A stretch of 64,000 nt of DNA from Aestuariivita sp. (GCA_018401465.1 JAGYKE010000002.1:282901-346900); one strand, 5' to 3'; counted from the first letter of the stretch, positions 47,245-57,946 are shown. Notes: generated by a model not told the origin, from the sequence alone. Numbers and translations: made by a program.

Positions 47245-48072
47245 TTAGAACACAGACCCGGAGCGAAACATTCCTTTGACTCTTGAGTAGATTCTGGTTC
47301 GCAAGATTGCTTTCGTCAAAGCATTCGCTACGAGCAGCGTAAGAAGGCGCAACCGAGCGGCATTGCTGGGAGCCATTGCCAATCCCTCTCGGGTGTTTCC
47401 AACAATAAGATGCAGCAGTGACATGTCCTCAACTGATATTCCCTCAGACATCACGAAGATGAAATCGTTTTCGTAGGGCGCATTTTTTTATAATTCGAAA
47501 AAAACATGTGGAAGCCAGCGTCAAACAAGTAAGCCAAAATGTGCTGGGACAACAACTGCTTACGATATTGCTCGATAGAGCTAAGTTCAGCAATTATTAC
47601 TTTTACTTGCGATATTCGCTCGCCCAACGCAGCGACGATGTCGCCTTCAATCCCCTGAGCGTCGATCTTGAGCCATATATCGGCAGAATCTGCATATTTG
47701 GCGATGATGTCAGAGATCGCAATACATTCGACCTCCACAGTGCGCTCAACGACGTAGTCATCGACATTCCCATGAAAGCTCATCGAGATTTTTGCTAAAT
47801 TTGGTTCAAATATAGACGACTTGTAAGGGTCACTGATATGGAGTGTAGCCGGTCCAGTGGTAAGCCCCACACCTTTTGGGACGAGTTCGCAGCCGAAGTG
47901 CTTACTGACTCTATCAAGCCGGTAGCTCGGATCGGGTTCAAACTGAACGATGCGAAAACTACTGGCACGGTATCGGAGCCAGAAACGGCTTTGTTCCGTC
48001 TGGAAAAGTGGTCAGTATCCCGCCACGAGCGCCGATGTCTATCAGAATCTTTTTCTTGTTAGTATCATTCAT
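47245..48072 (-). pseudogene. FkbM family methyltransferase, two frameshifts
   Basis: The product is a SAM-dependent FkbM-type O-methyltransferase, often used to methylate glycans. The start MNDTNKKKILIDIGARGG at 48072 is the SAM-binding region. Frame shifts once in a TTTT run just after ILTTF, continues with 'RIVQFEPDPSYRLDRV' and 'IWLKIDAQGIEGDIVAALG', and shifts again in a run of seven A near NYKK, then ends 'YENDFIFVMSEGISVEDMS' onward. One insertion plus one deletion restores 275 residues. The gene is AT-rich, unlike region A. Confidence 0.82.
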
Positions 48073-48216
48073 CGATCTCTCTCCTGAAGCCGTGGCAGTA
48101 TTTTTATTTAATCACTTAATTTCGACCTTCTGGGCCGCACTCATATTGACCGGGCTGCTGAAAAGACCATTGCGGGACGCTCTGCCATCATGTGCCGCAG
48201 CGCGGCATCGCCTAAG
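48073..48216. other. Short gap before the IS481 element
   Basis: No gene is recognised. A CTGCTGAAAAGACC sequence near 48160 resembles the terminal CTGAAAAACC of the IS5-type element's other end (50150), which could mean this is the far end of that element. Confidence 0.3.
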
Positions 48217-49241
48217 GGTTAGCACTAGGTGTTTGATCCCACGGTTTGATGGTGCGATCCTTTCTCAGGAATGGAAGGAAGCACTATGGGACAAGTTCGT
48301 CACGGGAGCGCCACGACCACGCACGCCGTCAGAGCTGCAATACAGCGATCGCAAGCTTCGCTCGCGCAGCTGAGCAAGGAACTGGGCATCAACCCCAAGA
48401 CGGTTGCGAAGTGGCGGAAGCGCGCGACGGTTGAGGATATGAAGACCGGGCCGAAGGAGCCGCGGTCGACAGTTTTGAGCGAAGAGGAAGAGGCGGCGGT
48501 GGTGGCGTTTCGTCGTCATACACTTTTGCCGTTGGACGATTGTCTGTATGCCTTGCAGCCCTCGATCCCGCATCTGACGCGGTCTGCGCTGCATCGGTGC
48601 CTGCAGCGGCACGGCATCTCGCGTCTTCCGGATGTCGAGGGTGACAAGCCCAAGCGCCAGAAGTTCAAACGCTACCCCATCGGGTTTTTCCATATCGACA
48701 TCGCCGAGGTGCAGACGGCTGAAGGCAAGCTCTATCTCTTTGTGGGCATTGACCGAACGGCCAAGTTCGCCGTCGCCCAACTCGTTGCAACGGCTGACAG
48801 AAGGACCGCCTGGGAGTTCCTGCAGCACATGCTCGAAGCCGTGCCCTATCAGGTCCACACGGTTCTGACCGATAATGGCATCCAGTTCGCAGAGCAGCCC
48901 CGGAACCGGAACACCATCTACTCCCGGCCGATGCGATTCGACATGATCTGCGAGGCCAACGGGATCGAGCACCGGCTGACCAAGCCCAATCATCCGTGGA
49001 CCAACGGTCAGGTCGAGCGGATGAACAGAACGATCAAGGACGCGACTGTGAAACGGTTCCACTACGACAGCCACGACCAGCTGCGAACACACCTCGCCGA
49101 CTTCCTCGCGGCCTACAACTTCGCACGCAGACTGAAGACCCTGAACGGCCTCACGCCCTACGAATACATCTGCAAAATCTGGACATCCGAGCCGGAACGA
49201 TTCATTCTTGACCCGATCCACCAGATGCCGGGACTGAACAA
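48217..49241 (+). mobile_element. IS481-family insertion sequence
   Basis: The element holds one transposase gene and ends on the right with GGGACTGAACA (to 49241), a typical IS481 terminus beginning TGTTCAGTCCC when read inward. The left end near 48217 (GGTTAGCACTAGG) is less certain. It interrupts the 3' part of the neighbouring IS5-type transposase. Confidence 0.7.
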
Positions 49242-49260
49242 TACCCGAACTGGCGCTTAA
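48286..49260 (+). CDS. IS481-family transposase
   Basis: This 324-residue DDE transposase has an N-terminal HTH (LAQLSKELGINPKTVAKWRK) and the catalytic domain with FFHIDIAEVQTAEGKLY (first Asp), TVLTDNGIQF (second Asp) and HPWTNGQVERMNRTIKDAT (Glu). It appears intact. The last codons (NTRTGA, stop) lie past the element's end in the interrupted IS5-type sequence, so the stop is borrowed from the insertion site. An ATG five codons upstream is possible. Confidence 0.92.
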   Translation: MGQVRHGSATTTHAVRAAIQRSQASLAQLSKELGINPKTVAKWRKRATVEDMKTGPKEPRSTVLSEEEEAAVVAFRRHTLLPLDDCLYALQPSIPHLTRSALHRCLQRHGISRLPDVEGDKPKRQKFKRYPIGFFHIDIAEVQTAEGKLYLFVGIDRTAKFAVAQLVATADRRTAWEFLQHMLEAVPYQVHTVLTDNGIQFAEQPRNRNTIYSRPMRFDMICEANGIEHRLTKPNHPWTNGQVERMNRTIKDATVKRFHYDSHDQLRTHLADFLAAYNFARRLKTLNGLTPYEYICKIWTSEPERFILDPIHQMPGLNNTRTGA

Positions 49261-50095
49261 GCACCCGGAAGGGATGCTCGACCCGTGCCCGCACCATCGC
49301 GATGATCCGGTTGATGTCCTCGTCTATGGGGTGCAGCGCGCCGCCTTTCGGCGCCTTCCTCATAACGCCCCAGAACTTTCCGGGGCCGGAGAACGCGGTC
49401 TCCCGCACGGCGCTGACATAGCCCTTGTCGGCCCACACCGATGTTTCCTCACCGTGCAGAAGCTCATCCCAGACCTGGCTGTCGTGCGTCTTGGCCGTCG
49501 TGGTCTCCAGGCTGTGCACGATCCCGCTGTCGGCATCCACGCCCACATGCGCCTTCATTCCAAAGAACCAGTCGTTGCCCTTCTTCGTCGAAGACATCTC
49601 GGGATCGCGCGCCTTGGCCTCGTTCTTCGTCGAGGAAGGCGCGTCGATAATGGTCGCGTCCACCAGTGTCCCCGACCGCAGCGTGATCCCCTGATCGGCC
49701 AAATGAGCATTCACCTCGGCGAACAGCTTCTCGGTCAGCGCGTGTTTTTCCAGCAGATGCCGGAAATTGAGGATCGTGGTCTCGTCCGGGATCCGGTCGT
49801 CGCCAAGTTCGATGCCCGCGAACCGGCGCATGGCGTCACTGTCGTAGAGCATTTCCTCAGCCATCGGGTCGCTCAGGGCGTACCACTGCTGCAGGAAGTA
49901 CACCCGCAGCATTGTCTCCAGCGGCATGGGCGGGCGCCCGCCTCTCGGACCCACCTTCGGGTAGTGCGGATCGATCAGCGCCAGGAGCCGGGTCCACGGC
50001 ACGACTGCCTCCATCTCAGCAAGAAACTTCTCCCGCCGCGTCCGCTTCTTCTTCATCGCGTGGCGGAGGCCAGGAAAGGCGGGCTGCTTGGGCAT
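49242..50095 (-). pseudogene. IS5-type transposase, 3' end cut off by IS481
   Basis: The frame starts MPKQPAFPGLRHAMKKKRTR and contains 'PMPLETMLRVYFLQQWYALS', the DDE residues in TLVDATIIDAPSS, GMKAHVGVDADSG and ARVEHPFRVLKRQFGY. After FGY the sequence switches to the IS481 end and the last 30 or so residues (VRYRGL... in relatives) are missing; the open frame continues to a chance stop at 49202. The element's outer end is near 50161 (TCTGAAAAACCTC in its inward reading). Confidence 0.88.
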
Positions 50096-50161
50096 CGACG
50101 GGCATCCTCCGTGGTCCCGACCAGTCTACCTGACGCCGCTCAGAGGGCGAGGTTTTTCAGA

Positions 50162-50364
50162 CGTTCCTCAAGACAAAACGCCCGTTGTGATGCGCCCCGC
50201 CGCAGGCTTCCATCGCAACCACGCAGGGCGGCAGCGTAGCAAGAAAAAGTCCAGCAGCGATGCCGCTGGAGCCGTTTGCGAAACACAACCGCTCCCGCTT
50301 CATCCAGCCAGGCAAGACTGCAAACGGTCTTGCCCAGATCAATGCCCAGAACCTTGATGTCCAT
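50162..50364 (-). pseudogene. IS110-family transposase, N-terminal fragment
   Basis: From the ATG at 50364 the translation reads MDIKVLGIDLGKTVCSLAWL and then, after one frameshift, 'FLATLPPCVVAMEACGGAHH'. This is the start of an IS110-type DEDD transposase (DLGK and MEACGGAHH motifs). The gene ends abruptly where the IS5-type element begins, so the IS5-type element inserted into it or replaced its 3' part. Confidence 0.8.
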
Positions 50365-50423
50365 CAGATGCTCCTCTCTCCACCTATGCCTGCTACAATA
50401 GCAGCGTTTGGTGGGAAGGCAGT

Positions 50424-50831
50424 TCATCCCATTAGCTCAGTCACCGCATGGAGTTTCGAGTTCATTCCACCCTTGGTGCGCCCGATCAGGCGACCGCCCC
50501 CCTTTTTCAACCCCAGGCTGGCGGCCGTGCGGTGTGTCTTCAGATGGTTAGCGTCGATCATCAGCGTATCGGTGCCGCCGCCCTGATCGACCAGTTCGAG
50601 AAGCATGCGGGCGAAGATACCCTTCTCGCTCCAGCGCTTCCAGCGGCTGTAGAGCGTTTTGTGAGGCCTGTACTCAGCGGGCGCGTCGCGCCAGCGCAAG
50701 CCATTGAGATTGAAGAAAATTATACCGCTCAACACCCGCTTGTCAGCCACTCGGGGCTTGCCATGGGACTTCCGAAAAAAGGGCTCCAGTTTGGTCATCT
50801 GCGCATCGCTCAGCCAGTAAAGATCGCTCAT
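50424..50831 (-). pseudogene. IS5-type (IS427 group) transposase, first part only
   Basis: The translation begins MSDLYWLSDAQMTKLEPFFR and contains 'SGIIFFNLNGLRWRDAPAEY', 'TDTLMIDANHLKTHRTAASL' and GRTKGGMNSKLHAV. This is the first half of the IS427-group transposase (OrfA in two-frame elements). It stops a few codons after LHAV where IS110 upstream sequence starts, so the second half is missing. No lesion is seen within the remaining half. Confidence 0.85.
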
Positions 50832-50864
50832 GTCACCGCTCCGTTTTTCGGAGCCGTGAATCAC

Positions 50865-51090
50865 CCAGCGCAGCGCAAATCAATGCAACCCTCCGGCCCT
50901 ATCCGGGTTTTACAAATCGGTCACCGGCCCCGGCCAGGGGTCGGTTGGCGGGGTGCGAGCACAACGTACTGACCCCGGCATCTTCCACGCTTCTGCCGCC
51001 TGTTAGTCCGCAACGTCAGGTCTTCGTCATCCGCTCGCACGATTGATCTTGCGGCCTTGCCGGACTGCGCACCAGAAGGAAGAGAGCATG
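50865..51090. other. Gap between insertion sequences
   Basis: About 225 bases with no recognised gene. It holds GTGCGAGC (about 50957) and GCTCGCAC (about 51032), an 8-base inverted repeat that could belong to the ends of one of the flanking elements. Confidence 0.4.
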
Positions 51091-51280
51091 GACAACCTAT
51101 CACATCGATACAGGCATAGACGTTAGCCGCGATTGTCTGGACCTTCATTGCTTCCCCGATGGGCATCGCTGCAGAGTGCCCAACGCTCCCGCACGTCATT
51201 CTATCGCACCAGCCTTTGCTCGAGACCGGGATGCCGTCGTTTGCTCTGAATTGACTGGCGGTCAGGAATGGCGGTTTCTC

Positions 51281-52637
51281 TAATTGGGCGTTTGGGTCAA
51301 GCTCGTTTTCCTTCTTTCTTGTGGATCATTGTCACTCATCCGGGTCACGCTTCTCCACGCAGTCTGGTTGACGCCGTCGGGCACGCTGGCACGCATGTGT
51401 CGGATTGGCAGCGGAGAGCCTTGCTATGGGTCGCGCTTCTCGTTGCGCCGCAGCCACTTTTCGGCTTCTTCCACAGACCTCGTCCGGTGAGGGACGATCC
51501 CGTTCGACTTTAGGTGTGGCGGGTCAGATCATGCTGTGCCCTCCACCTGTGCCGGACGGAACTCAGTGCCATCTGCCCACATTCTATACAGCAGGACGGC
51601 GAGCTTTCTGGCCACCGCGACAACGGCGCGGCGGCGTCCTTTGGTTCGCACCAGTCGCATGCCCCAGGACTTGATCTGAGAGCCTGCCATCGTGCGCATC
51701 AGCAGTGCATTCGCGGCCGCGTAAAGCGTCGCGCGGACATCCCGGTCTCCGGCTTTCGAAATCCTGCCAGGATTGTCATGCTCGCCAGATTGATAGCGCC
51801 TTGGTGTCAGTCCGAAATGCGCGGCAACGGTGCGAGACCGTTTGAAGCGCGAAGGATCGTCAACGGCAGCCTTGAAGGTCAGCGCCGCAATCAGCCCGAC
51901 ACCCGGAACGGTCATCATCCGCAGACATACTTCATCCCGGGCGGCGGCGCGTTTGACACGGCGGTCCAGTTCAAGAAAGTGCTGATACAAGATCAGTCGC
52001 GCATCAAGCAGCGGGATAATCGCATGTGCCAGCACCTCATCCATTTCAATCATCGGACGGACGAGGCTGTCAAAGCTACCATGCTGCACTGTCTTGGGAA
52101 GAAGGAGGCCAAAGATCTTCAACAGCCCGCGCACTTCATTGGCGAGATCGATTGTCTAGTTGAGCAATGCTTTGCGGGTGCTGAGCAAAGCCCGCACACC
52201 ATGCGCTTCCCGGCTCTTCGGCGGACCGGGCTGAACCAGCCGGTTCGCAGAACATGGGCAATCCCACGCGCGTCGTTCTTGTCAGTCTTGTTGCGCATCG
52301 CTGAAAGGGCAGCGTTCACTTGGCGGGCTTCCATGCAGACGACATCAAAACCTTCACTGGTCAGACCATAAAAGAGGTGCTGGCTCAGCGTGCCAGCCTC
52401 AAAACCGATGCGCTCGATCGGATAACCGGAGCTGTTCAGGCAATCGGCGATATCGCCAACTTAACAGGGTAGTTCCTTTTCGAGCATCACCTTGCCTTTG
52501 GCATCGACGACACAGATGGCACATGAGCGAAGTGACACATCCAAACCGGCAAAATATTCCATCATTCATCTCCCTTGTTCGCAGTCTGACTGTGATTTTA
52601 ACAGGAGCTCGACCTCTGAATAGGGGCAGCCCAATTA
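51281..52637 (-). mobile_element. IS1111-type (IS110 family) insertion sequence
   Basis: The boundaries are set by a perfect 9-base inverted repeat, TAATTGGGC at 51281 and GCCCAATTA at 52629-52637, and by the exact points where the interrupted IS110 gene stops and resumes. Subterminal inverted repeats are typical of the IS1111 group. Confidence 0.75.
51529..52562 (-). pseudogene. IS1111-type transposase, two stops and a frameshift
   Basis: From the ATG at 52562 it reads MEYFAGLDVSLRSCAICVVD then stops after KELPC; it resumes in frame with 'GFEAGTLSQHLFYGLTSEGF', 'NKTDKNDARGIAHVLRTGWF', loses frame after SPV, has a second in-frame TAG after RKALLN, and ends with 'MMTVPGVGLIAALTFKAAVD', 'AAHFGLTPRRYQSGEHDNPG' and 'GDRDVRATLYAAANALL'. 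It is a dead DEDD transposase. Confidence 0.88.
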
Positions 52638-53423
52638 CGCATGCTTTGGGCGGTTCCTGAGGCAGCAGGTGTTACAGCCCGCCAAGTAGCCCCCGCTCAG
52701 ATGAAGGCGTTTGCGCAGAGCCGGGGCACACGCGCCAAGACAGACCGGATCGATGCAGAACTCATCGCCCGCTTCTTCGCATTCCGGCCCGAAGCAGGCC
52801 GCAGTCTTCCTGCGGAAAAGCAACGCCTTATCATAGCCTTGACGTCGAAACGAGCCCAGCTGGTCGAAATGCGCAAACGGCTTCTGGCCCAAATCCGCGC
52901 GCACCAGAAACTGGGCACCGCCGCGATGTTCGAGGACATCGACACCGAGCTGAAGCACCGGACCGACAGCAAGATCAAGGAACTGGAGGATCGGATAACC
53001 AAGGCCATCGCGAGCGATGATCGCTTGTCGGAGACCAACGGTATTCCCCGTTCGGTCCCGGGAAGCGGCCCAGTTGCTAGCTCAATGCTGATTGCCGAAA
53101 TGCCCGAGATCGGCACCATCACCGGCGAAGAGGCCGCAGCGCTCACTGGATTGGCCCCGGTCGCGCACGACAGTGGAACCCTTCGTGGGAAACGGGCCAT
53201 CGCCGGAGTTCGCCGTGCCCTGCGGCACGTGATGTTCCAGGCGGCCTTGGTCGCAGCACATCACAACCCAAGCCTGAAATCCTTCGCAGATCGCCTCCGC
53301 AAGGCTGGGAAACCGCACAAGGTCATCATCACCGTCGTCGCCAGAAAGCTCGTCACTATCGCGAACGCCCTGTGCAAGAGCCGTCAGAAATGGACCGCCG
53401 CGGCAGCCTGACGGATACAGTTG

Positions 53424-54335
53424 CTAACTGTTCTGTCCCGGGTTGACGTCAATACCGAGCACCGCCTTGATTGCCGCCGGCGCATCGGTTCCATGGCGCT
53501 GCATGTGCCGCTCCACCTCGAACAGTTTCGCGTCGACCAAGAATCGATACCAGAACCCTTGCAACGCGTGGAATGCTGCGCCCTCGCGCCCGTCGAGGAA
53601 ACCCAGCCGGATGATGTAGCGGTAGGAGAAATAGATGAAGGCCCGCGACCCGCCGGGAAGGTGGGCATAAAGGTGCTCCTTGATCCAGCGCTTGATCCCC
53701 GCCTGCTTGCCGCTGCGCAGGTCGGCCATGGTCTCATGTGGCATGAAATGGTGACGCAGGTTCAACAGGTCGACCACTTCACGCGATGCATAGGCGTTGT
53801 GTTTCGCGGTCCACCAGGTGAGCGAGTTCAGGTTGTCGTCTACGATTTCCCCCGAGAAATCCGCGGTCGGGCCGGAGACAAGGACATGTTCGTCCATCCA
53901 GCGGTTCTCGCAGCTGGCCGTGGCCGTGGCGGAACAGGCGCAGCACGCGCACCGGGAACACGCCGCCCCTAACGGATCGTGCGCCCGAGGAACGTCATCC
54001 TGCGCGAGATCCATGCGCCGTCGGTGTCCGCTTCCAGCCCGGCCAGCTGCGTAGCGATTTCCGGGCCAGCTCTGGGGTGACGATCTGTCGGCGTCGAGCC
54101 GGAGCACCCATTCGGTGTCCTCCGGCAATTGATCGAGCGCCCAGTTGAACTGGGTAGCATAATTGCGCCACGGGTTGAAACGAACCTCTGCGCCAAGTTC
54201 CTCGGCGATCGCAACGGTGCGGTCTGTCGAGCCCGAATCGGCGACGAAAATCCGCTCCGCGATCCCCGTGACCGACCCGATTGCCCGGGCGATATGGCGC
54301 TCCTCGTCGCGAGTGAGGATGACGACAGTCAGCAT
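53424..54335 (-). pseudogene. Family 2 glycosyltransferase (WaaE/KdtX-like), four frameshifts
   Basis: The N-terminal half reads MLTVVILTRDEERHIARAIG, ADSGSTDRTV, and 'FNPWRNYATQFNWALDQLPE' with LRLDAD; the C-terminal half has ENRWMDEHV, 'HFMPHETMADLRSGKQAGIK' and 'LPGGSRAFIYFSYRYIIRLG'. Between 54095 and 53920 the frame changes: two missing bases after LDAD and near the CGG of LARE, then an extra A at CGTTAGGGGC and an extra C near CGGCCAGC. Correcting them gives 303 residues. It ends 13 bases from the IS110 C-terminal gene. Confidence 0.8.
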
Positions 54336-54489
54336 GACGCGGCTTCCACATGGAACTCGCGGCCAGACAGCGTAGACAAACTGTGCTTTGCGGATCCGAA
54401 CAGCATGACCGGAGCAGCGTCGCGATTTGGTTGGGACCGGCGGACGGTGGCGCTGGAGCGGCGGCAGATGCCGGTTTTGCCGATGTCGT

Positions 54490-55035
54490 TCATCGCCCCA
54501 CCTTGCGGATCGCGCGCGCCGGGTTGCCAACGACTATCCATCCGGCCTGACGTCTTTCATCACCACCGCGCGCGCCGAGCCACCGGAGCCGGGACCAACC
54601 GTGACACCTGGTCCGACAAAGACGTCCGCCGCGATCCAGGCGTCGTCGCCGATCACGATCGGTGGCTTTACCAACGGCCGGTCGTAGCGAGCAAGATCGT
54701 GCGTGCCAGCGCACAGATGCGCGCCCCGAGATACCTGTCGCCCTCTCGCCGATGGTGATCGGGCCGAGCGCGTAGAGGATCGCCCGGTCTCCCACCGCAC
54801 ACTTGCGCTCCCAAAGTGAGATCCCACGGAATAGTGATCCGGACGCTTGGGGTAGATATGGGCTTCGGGACCGACATGGCGCCGAAGCGGCGTAGAAGCC
54901 AGCGACGCCAGCCCCACATCAGGCGCGGGCTGAGCGCGAACAAAGGCCGTACGGCGCCCCAGGCGATACGGCCGATTGTTCGCGCCAGCTCCAACTGCGG
55001 TGCTGGCGATTGGCGCTGACGTTAAGCTTGTCCAT
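54490..55035 (-). pseudogene. Left-handed-helix acetyltransferase (WcaF-like), frameshifted
   Basis: Three frames together read 'ELARTIGRIAWGAVRPLFAL', 'SPRLMWGWRRWLLRRFGAMS', 'KPPIVIGDDAWIAADVFVGP' and IVVGNPARAIRKVGR. The hexapeptide repeats and the ending are those of colanic-acid-type WcaF acetyltransferases, which O-acetylate a glycan using acetyl-CoA. The start (MDKLNV at 55035, or an ATG at about 55137) is unclear. At least three frame changes are needed. Confidence 0.7.
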
Positions 55036-55144
55036 GCGATCCCGCTCCGTCCGAGGGTATCATCGGCGGCGAATCGCCATAGCCCCATCGCGATAGGTGC
55101 GGGGCGAGGGCATTCGGCGATCTCGGCTTGAATGTCATGGCCTT

Positions 55145-55886
55145 TCAGGCCGCGCCAACGCTGGCTTCGGCCCTGTTGTTCGTCATCAGGCTGCCGCCGT
55201 AGATGCGTTCGATCAGTTCCGGGTCGTCGGGGACGGGCCGTCCGAGGTGGCGGCGAGATCCCGGCGACCGCCGTTGCCTCGACGGTCCAGTGTGCCGCCC
55301 CTCGGGCCGATGAGGTCTTCGAAGGAGACCTTCTCGTGCACAGTCGGGCGTCGCCCCGCCGTCAGCCAGCCTTCCGCACGCGCCAAGTTACCTCCGCCGG
55401 GACGCAAACGTAGCCGCTTCCCCGCCCCGCCGCGGATGAGCCGCGCTACCTTCTGTTCCCGCGTCAGGCCGGCGAAGTCGGGATGCATGAAGTAGTCCGG
55501 ACGGCCGTCGATCCAGTCGGCGAAGGAGACGAGGATGTCGCGTGGATCGCGGCGGATGACGATCATGTGCACCGATTGCGCGCGCAGGGAGCGCCAGGAG
55601 TTGGGGCTGAATGCGGCGTGCCCTAAGCCGACGATCTTGCCGCGAAGCTTTCAGAAGGCTGTGGCGAATATAGCCGGGGCGCACGCGGGCCTCGGTCTCG
55701 AGACCGACGTCGACGCCGCTCGCGCTGCCTCGCAGCAGCCGCTTGGCCGTCTTGCCGCGCCCGGAAGAGCAGGGTGGCTGCGATACCGCTGAACGGGCCT
55801 TCGATCCCAAGAGTGTTCAGCGCCGAATAGACGAGATGGTTGCCGGATTTCCAGATGCCGGTCACAAAGACGGTCTTCTTAGTCAT
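55145..55886 (-). pseudogene. Sulfotransferase, frameshifted
   Basis: The start MTKKTVFVTGIWKSGNHLVY carries the 5'-phosphosulfate-binding loop, and 'MIVIRRDPRDILVSFADWID' carries the 3'-phosphate-binding Arg/Ser motif of PAPS-dependent sulfotransferases. Other pieces are 'GLETEARVRPGYIRHSLLKA', 'HPDFAGLTREQKVARLIRGG' and the ending 'DDPELIERIYGGSLMTNNRA'. Several frame changes separate them. It overlaps the upstream glycosyltransferase stop by 4 bases. A sulfotransferase in a glycan locus with cysDNC suggests a sulfated polysaccharide. Confidence 0.78.
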
Positions 55887-57030
55887 GTCATAGCATTCCC
55901 CGTGCTGGCCAGCACCTCACGATAGGCGGCTTCGGCGCGAGCGGCGACCGCGTCCCAGACGAACTCGTCAAGCATCCAGGCCCGGCCTGACCGGCCCCTT
56001 TCTCCTGCAGGGCCTCGCGCGGCGCGGCCATCGCCTGACGGAGGGTTTGAGCGCGGCTCGACGCCGTGCATCGATCCACCAGCCACAGCCGTGCGTCTCA
56101 AGCCCGCTCCACGGCGCCCCCTTGGTGCTGATCACCGGCGTTTCCTGCATCAGGGCCTCGGCCACGGTAATCGCGAAATTCTCGTTCAAGCTCGGCAGAA
56201 TAAAGATATCTGCCCCAGCGTAGAAAGCATCCTTTTCAATGCCAAAGATCGGGCCGCTAAAACACACTCTTGGTAGGCCTTGGGCTTTCACGATGGCTTC
56301 CAGGCTGGCCCGGGTTCCTCCGCTTATCGGCTCCTGCGATCACCACTTCCCAATCGGGAAATCGAGGCGCGACAATCGCCCATGCCCCGAGCAGGCGGTC
56401 GAGGCCCCTTTTCCGGATGCAGCCGGCCCAGCGATACCACACGCCTGTAGCTGCCCGGCGTCGATGTAGCGACTGGCAGCGGGTCGATCCCGTTGGAAAA
56501 GAGCATGATCGGTTGCTCCAGCCCAAAGGCACGTATCTCTTCGTATTCGCTCGCGCAGGTAGCGTGGAGTGCGGCAACGTTTCGAAAGCATCGATCCTGA
56601 TAAAGGCCTCGGGCGATCCGCTTGAAGACCGAAGAATAGCGCAGCGACACAGAGGCAAGCATGCCGTGGGGAGAGACGACGTAGGGCCGGTGATGTCGCA
56701 CGCCCCAGCGTTCTACCGTATGGGAGGAATACCTCCACAGTCCATGCAGGTGGACGAGATCAAAGTCCCCCGTATCGAGCGCACGCTCCAAGCCCGGTGC
56801 ATAGCCGAGCCGGGCCGGTCCAGCCGCTGGCAGGGACTGTCGCGGGGGCGCCGCCTTTGCCACTTTTCGCTGTCACCATTGTTCCAGGCCTCGTCAGCAA
56901 AGCCGAACACGCGCACCGTATGGCCGCGTTCAGCCATGGCCCGTGACAGGCCCTCGACGGCGACCTTGACCCCGGAAGCCCGGGTGGAAAGACCGCCGGC
57001 AATCATCGCAATGCGCAGGGGTCTAGGCAT
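55883..57030 (-). pseudogene. Family 4 glycosyltransferase, several frameshifts
   Basis: The start MPRPLRIAMIAGGLSTRASG at 57030, then 'FDLVHLHGLWRYSSHTVERW', 'RPYVVSPHGMLASVSLRYSS', 'LEQPIMLFSNGIDPLPVATS', 'APRFPDWEVVIAGADKRRNP', 'AFYAGADIFILPSLNENFAI' and VAEALMQETPVISTKGAPWS form a standard GT-B family 4 enzyme, with the E-x7-E-type nucleotide-sugar site in the last part. They lie in three frames and at least four changes are needed. The stop overlaps the sulfotransferase start (ATGA) and the start overlaps the GT2 stop, so this is one operon. Confidence 0.8.
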
Positions 57031-57891
57031 CACCGCCCGCTTGGTGAGCTGTGTCGCGCGACCATGCCCGGCGCAAGAGGGAAGGTGCGTATCTCGCCTT
57101 GATCGCATCGGCGAGGATCCTCGGGTTGGCGATGTTGCGAATGAGGGCCGCGCGGCCGGATCGTGGCAAGCGCGCTGCCCGGCCGGGAGGCGATTGCGCA
57201 CTCGTTTGCGGTCAAGGATCAACCGCTCCAGATGCCTGGATCCACGTAGCGCGCCGCCCGACAGGCCGGGTCGCTATAAAAATCTGAAGGCGCCGATCTT
57301 GACCGGGCCGCGCGCGAACCGTTTACCGGCCAGCGCGAAATCGAAAAGCAGTTCCAGGTCCCAACTCGATCGGTTACCGGTCTTGAAGCCACCGATGTCG
57401 CGAAAGGCGCTCAACCTGGTAGTTGAAAGTCCCTGTTGCACCGGAATGGACCTACCATCGACCAGCGACGCAGGTGTGGCTCTAGACGGTCGCAAACGCC
57501 GCAGCGGCTTGCCATCGCCGTCTACCAACCAAGCTTCACACATTCCGACGTCGGCGTTTGGGTTCTGGTCCCAGAAGGCCCGGAGGCGCTGAACGGCGCC
57601 TGGCAAAAGAAAGTCGTCGGAGTTGAGGGAAAAGCCAAGCTCCCCCGTCGGCAGCGAAAAACCCTTGTTCAAACCATCCGCCGGACCATCGTCCTTTTCG
57701 AGAATGAGGTGGTCGATCCGGTCGGCATACCGGCGAAGGATGTCGCGTGAGCCATCGGTTGACCCGGATCGACGACGATGAACTCGACCCGTTTCGTCCT
57801 TCTGGCTGACGATCGACTCAAGGCAGGCGGTCAGGTATTTTGCCTGGTTGAATGATATGGTGACAATCGACAGGAGTGGACGCGTTGCCAT
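57023..57891 (-). pseudogene. Family 2 glycosyltransferase, frameshifted
   Basis: It reads MATRPLLSIVTISFNQAKYL, then loses frame briefly where VEFIVVDPGSTDGS is expected, continues with 'HLILEKDDGPADGLNKGFSL', GELGFSLNSDDFLLPGAV and 'RLSAFRDIGGFKTGNRSSWD', and after a stop at 57274 resumes in other frames to end 'ANPRILADAIKARYAPSLLR' and HQAGGDA at 57023. It is a GT-A enzyme with an NSDD metal motif. A TTG at 57963 would give a longer N terminus, but it lies over the upstream gene. Confidence 0.75.
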
Positions 57892-57946
57892 ATTCGTTGG
57901 TTCCACTGCATCATCTTTCGGACCTGTGGCGCAGATCTCTATCAGA

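Larger units (their letters stand above)
51096..53411 (+). pseudogene. IS110-family transposase split by an IS1111-type element
   Basis: The left part (51096-51278) reads GIDVSRDCLDLHCFPDGHRC and ends ELTGGQEW; the right part (52641-53411) resumes with LWAVPEAAGVTARQVAPAQM, 'RGTRAKTDRIDAELIARFFA' and the C-terminal 'RSVPGSGPVASSMLIAEMPE' with 'LTGLAPVAHDSGTLRGKRAI'. Together they form one IS110 transposase with its DEDD N-terminal and serine-containing C-terminal domains. The 1.36-kb element at 51281-52637 sits in the middle. The start codon of the left part is obscured by a further frameshift. Confidence 0.85.

Noticed and set aside
48160..50161. A single IS5-type element spanning both sides of IS481
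   Set aside because: A CTGAAAA match near 48160 hints at a far terminus, but the expected transposase tail is not recognisable between 48175 and 48216, so the span is not claimed.
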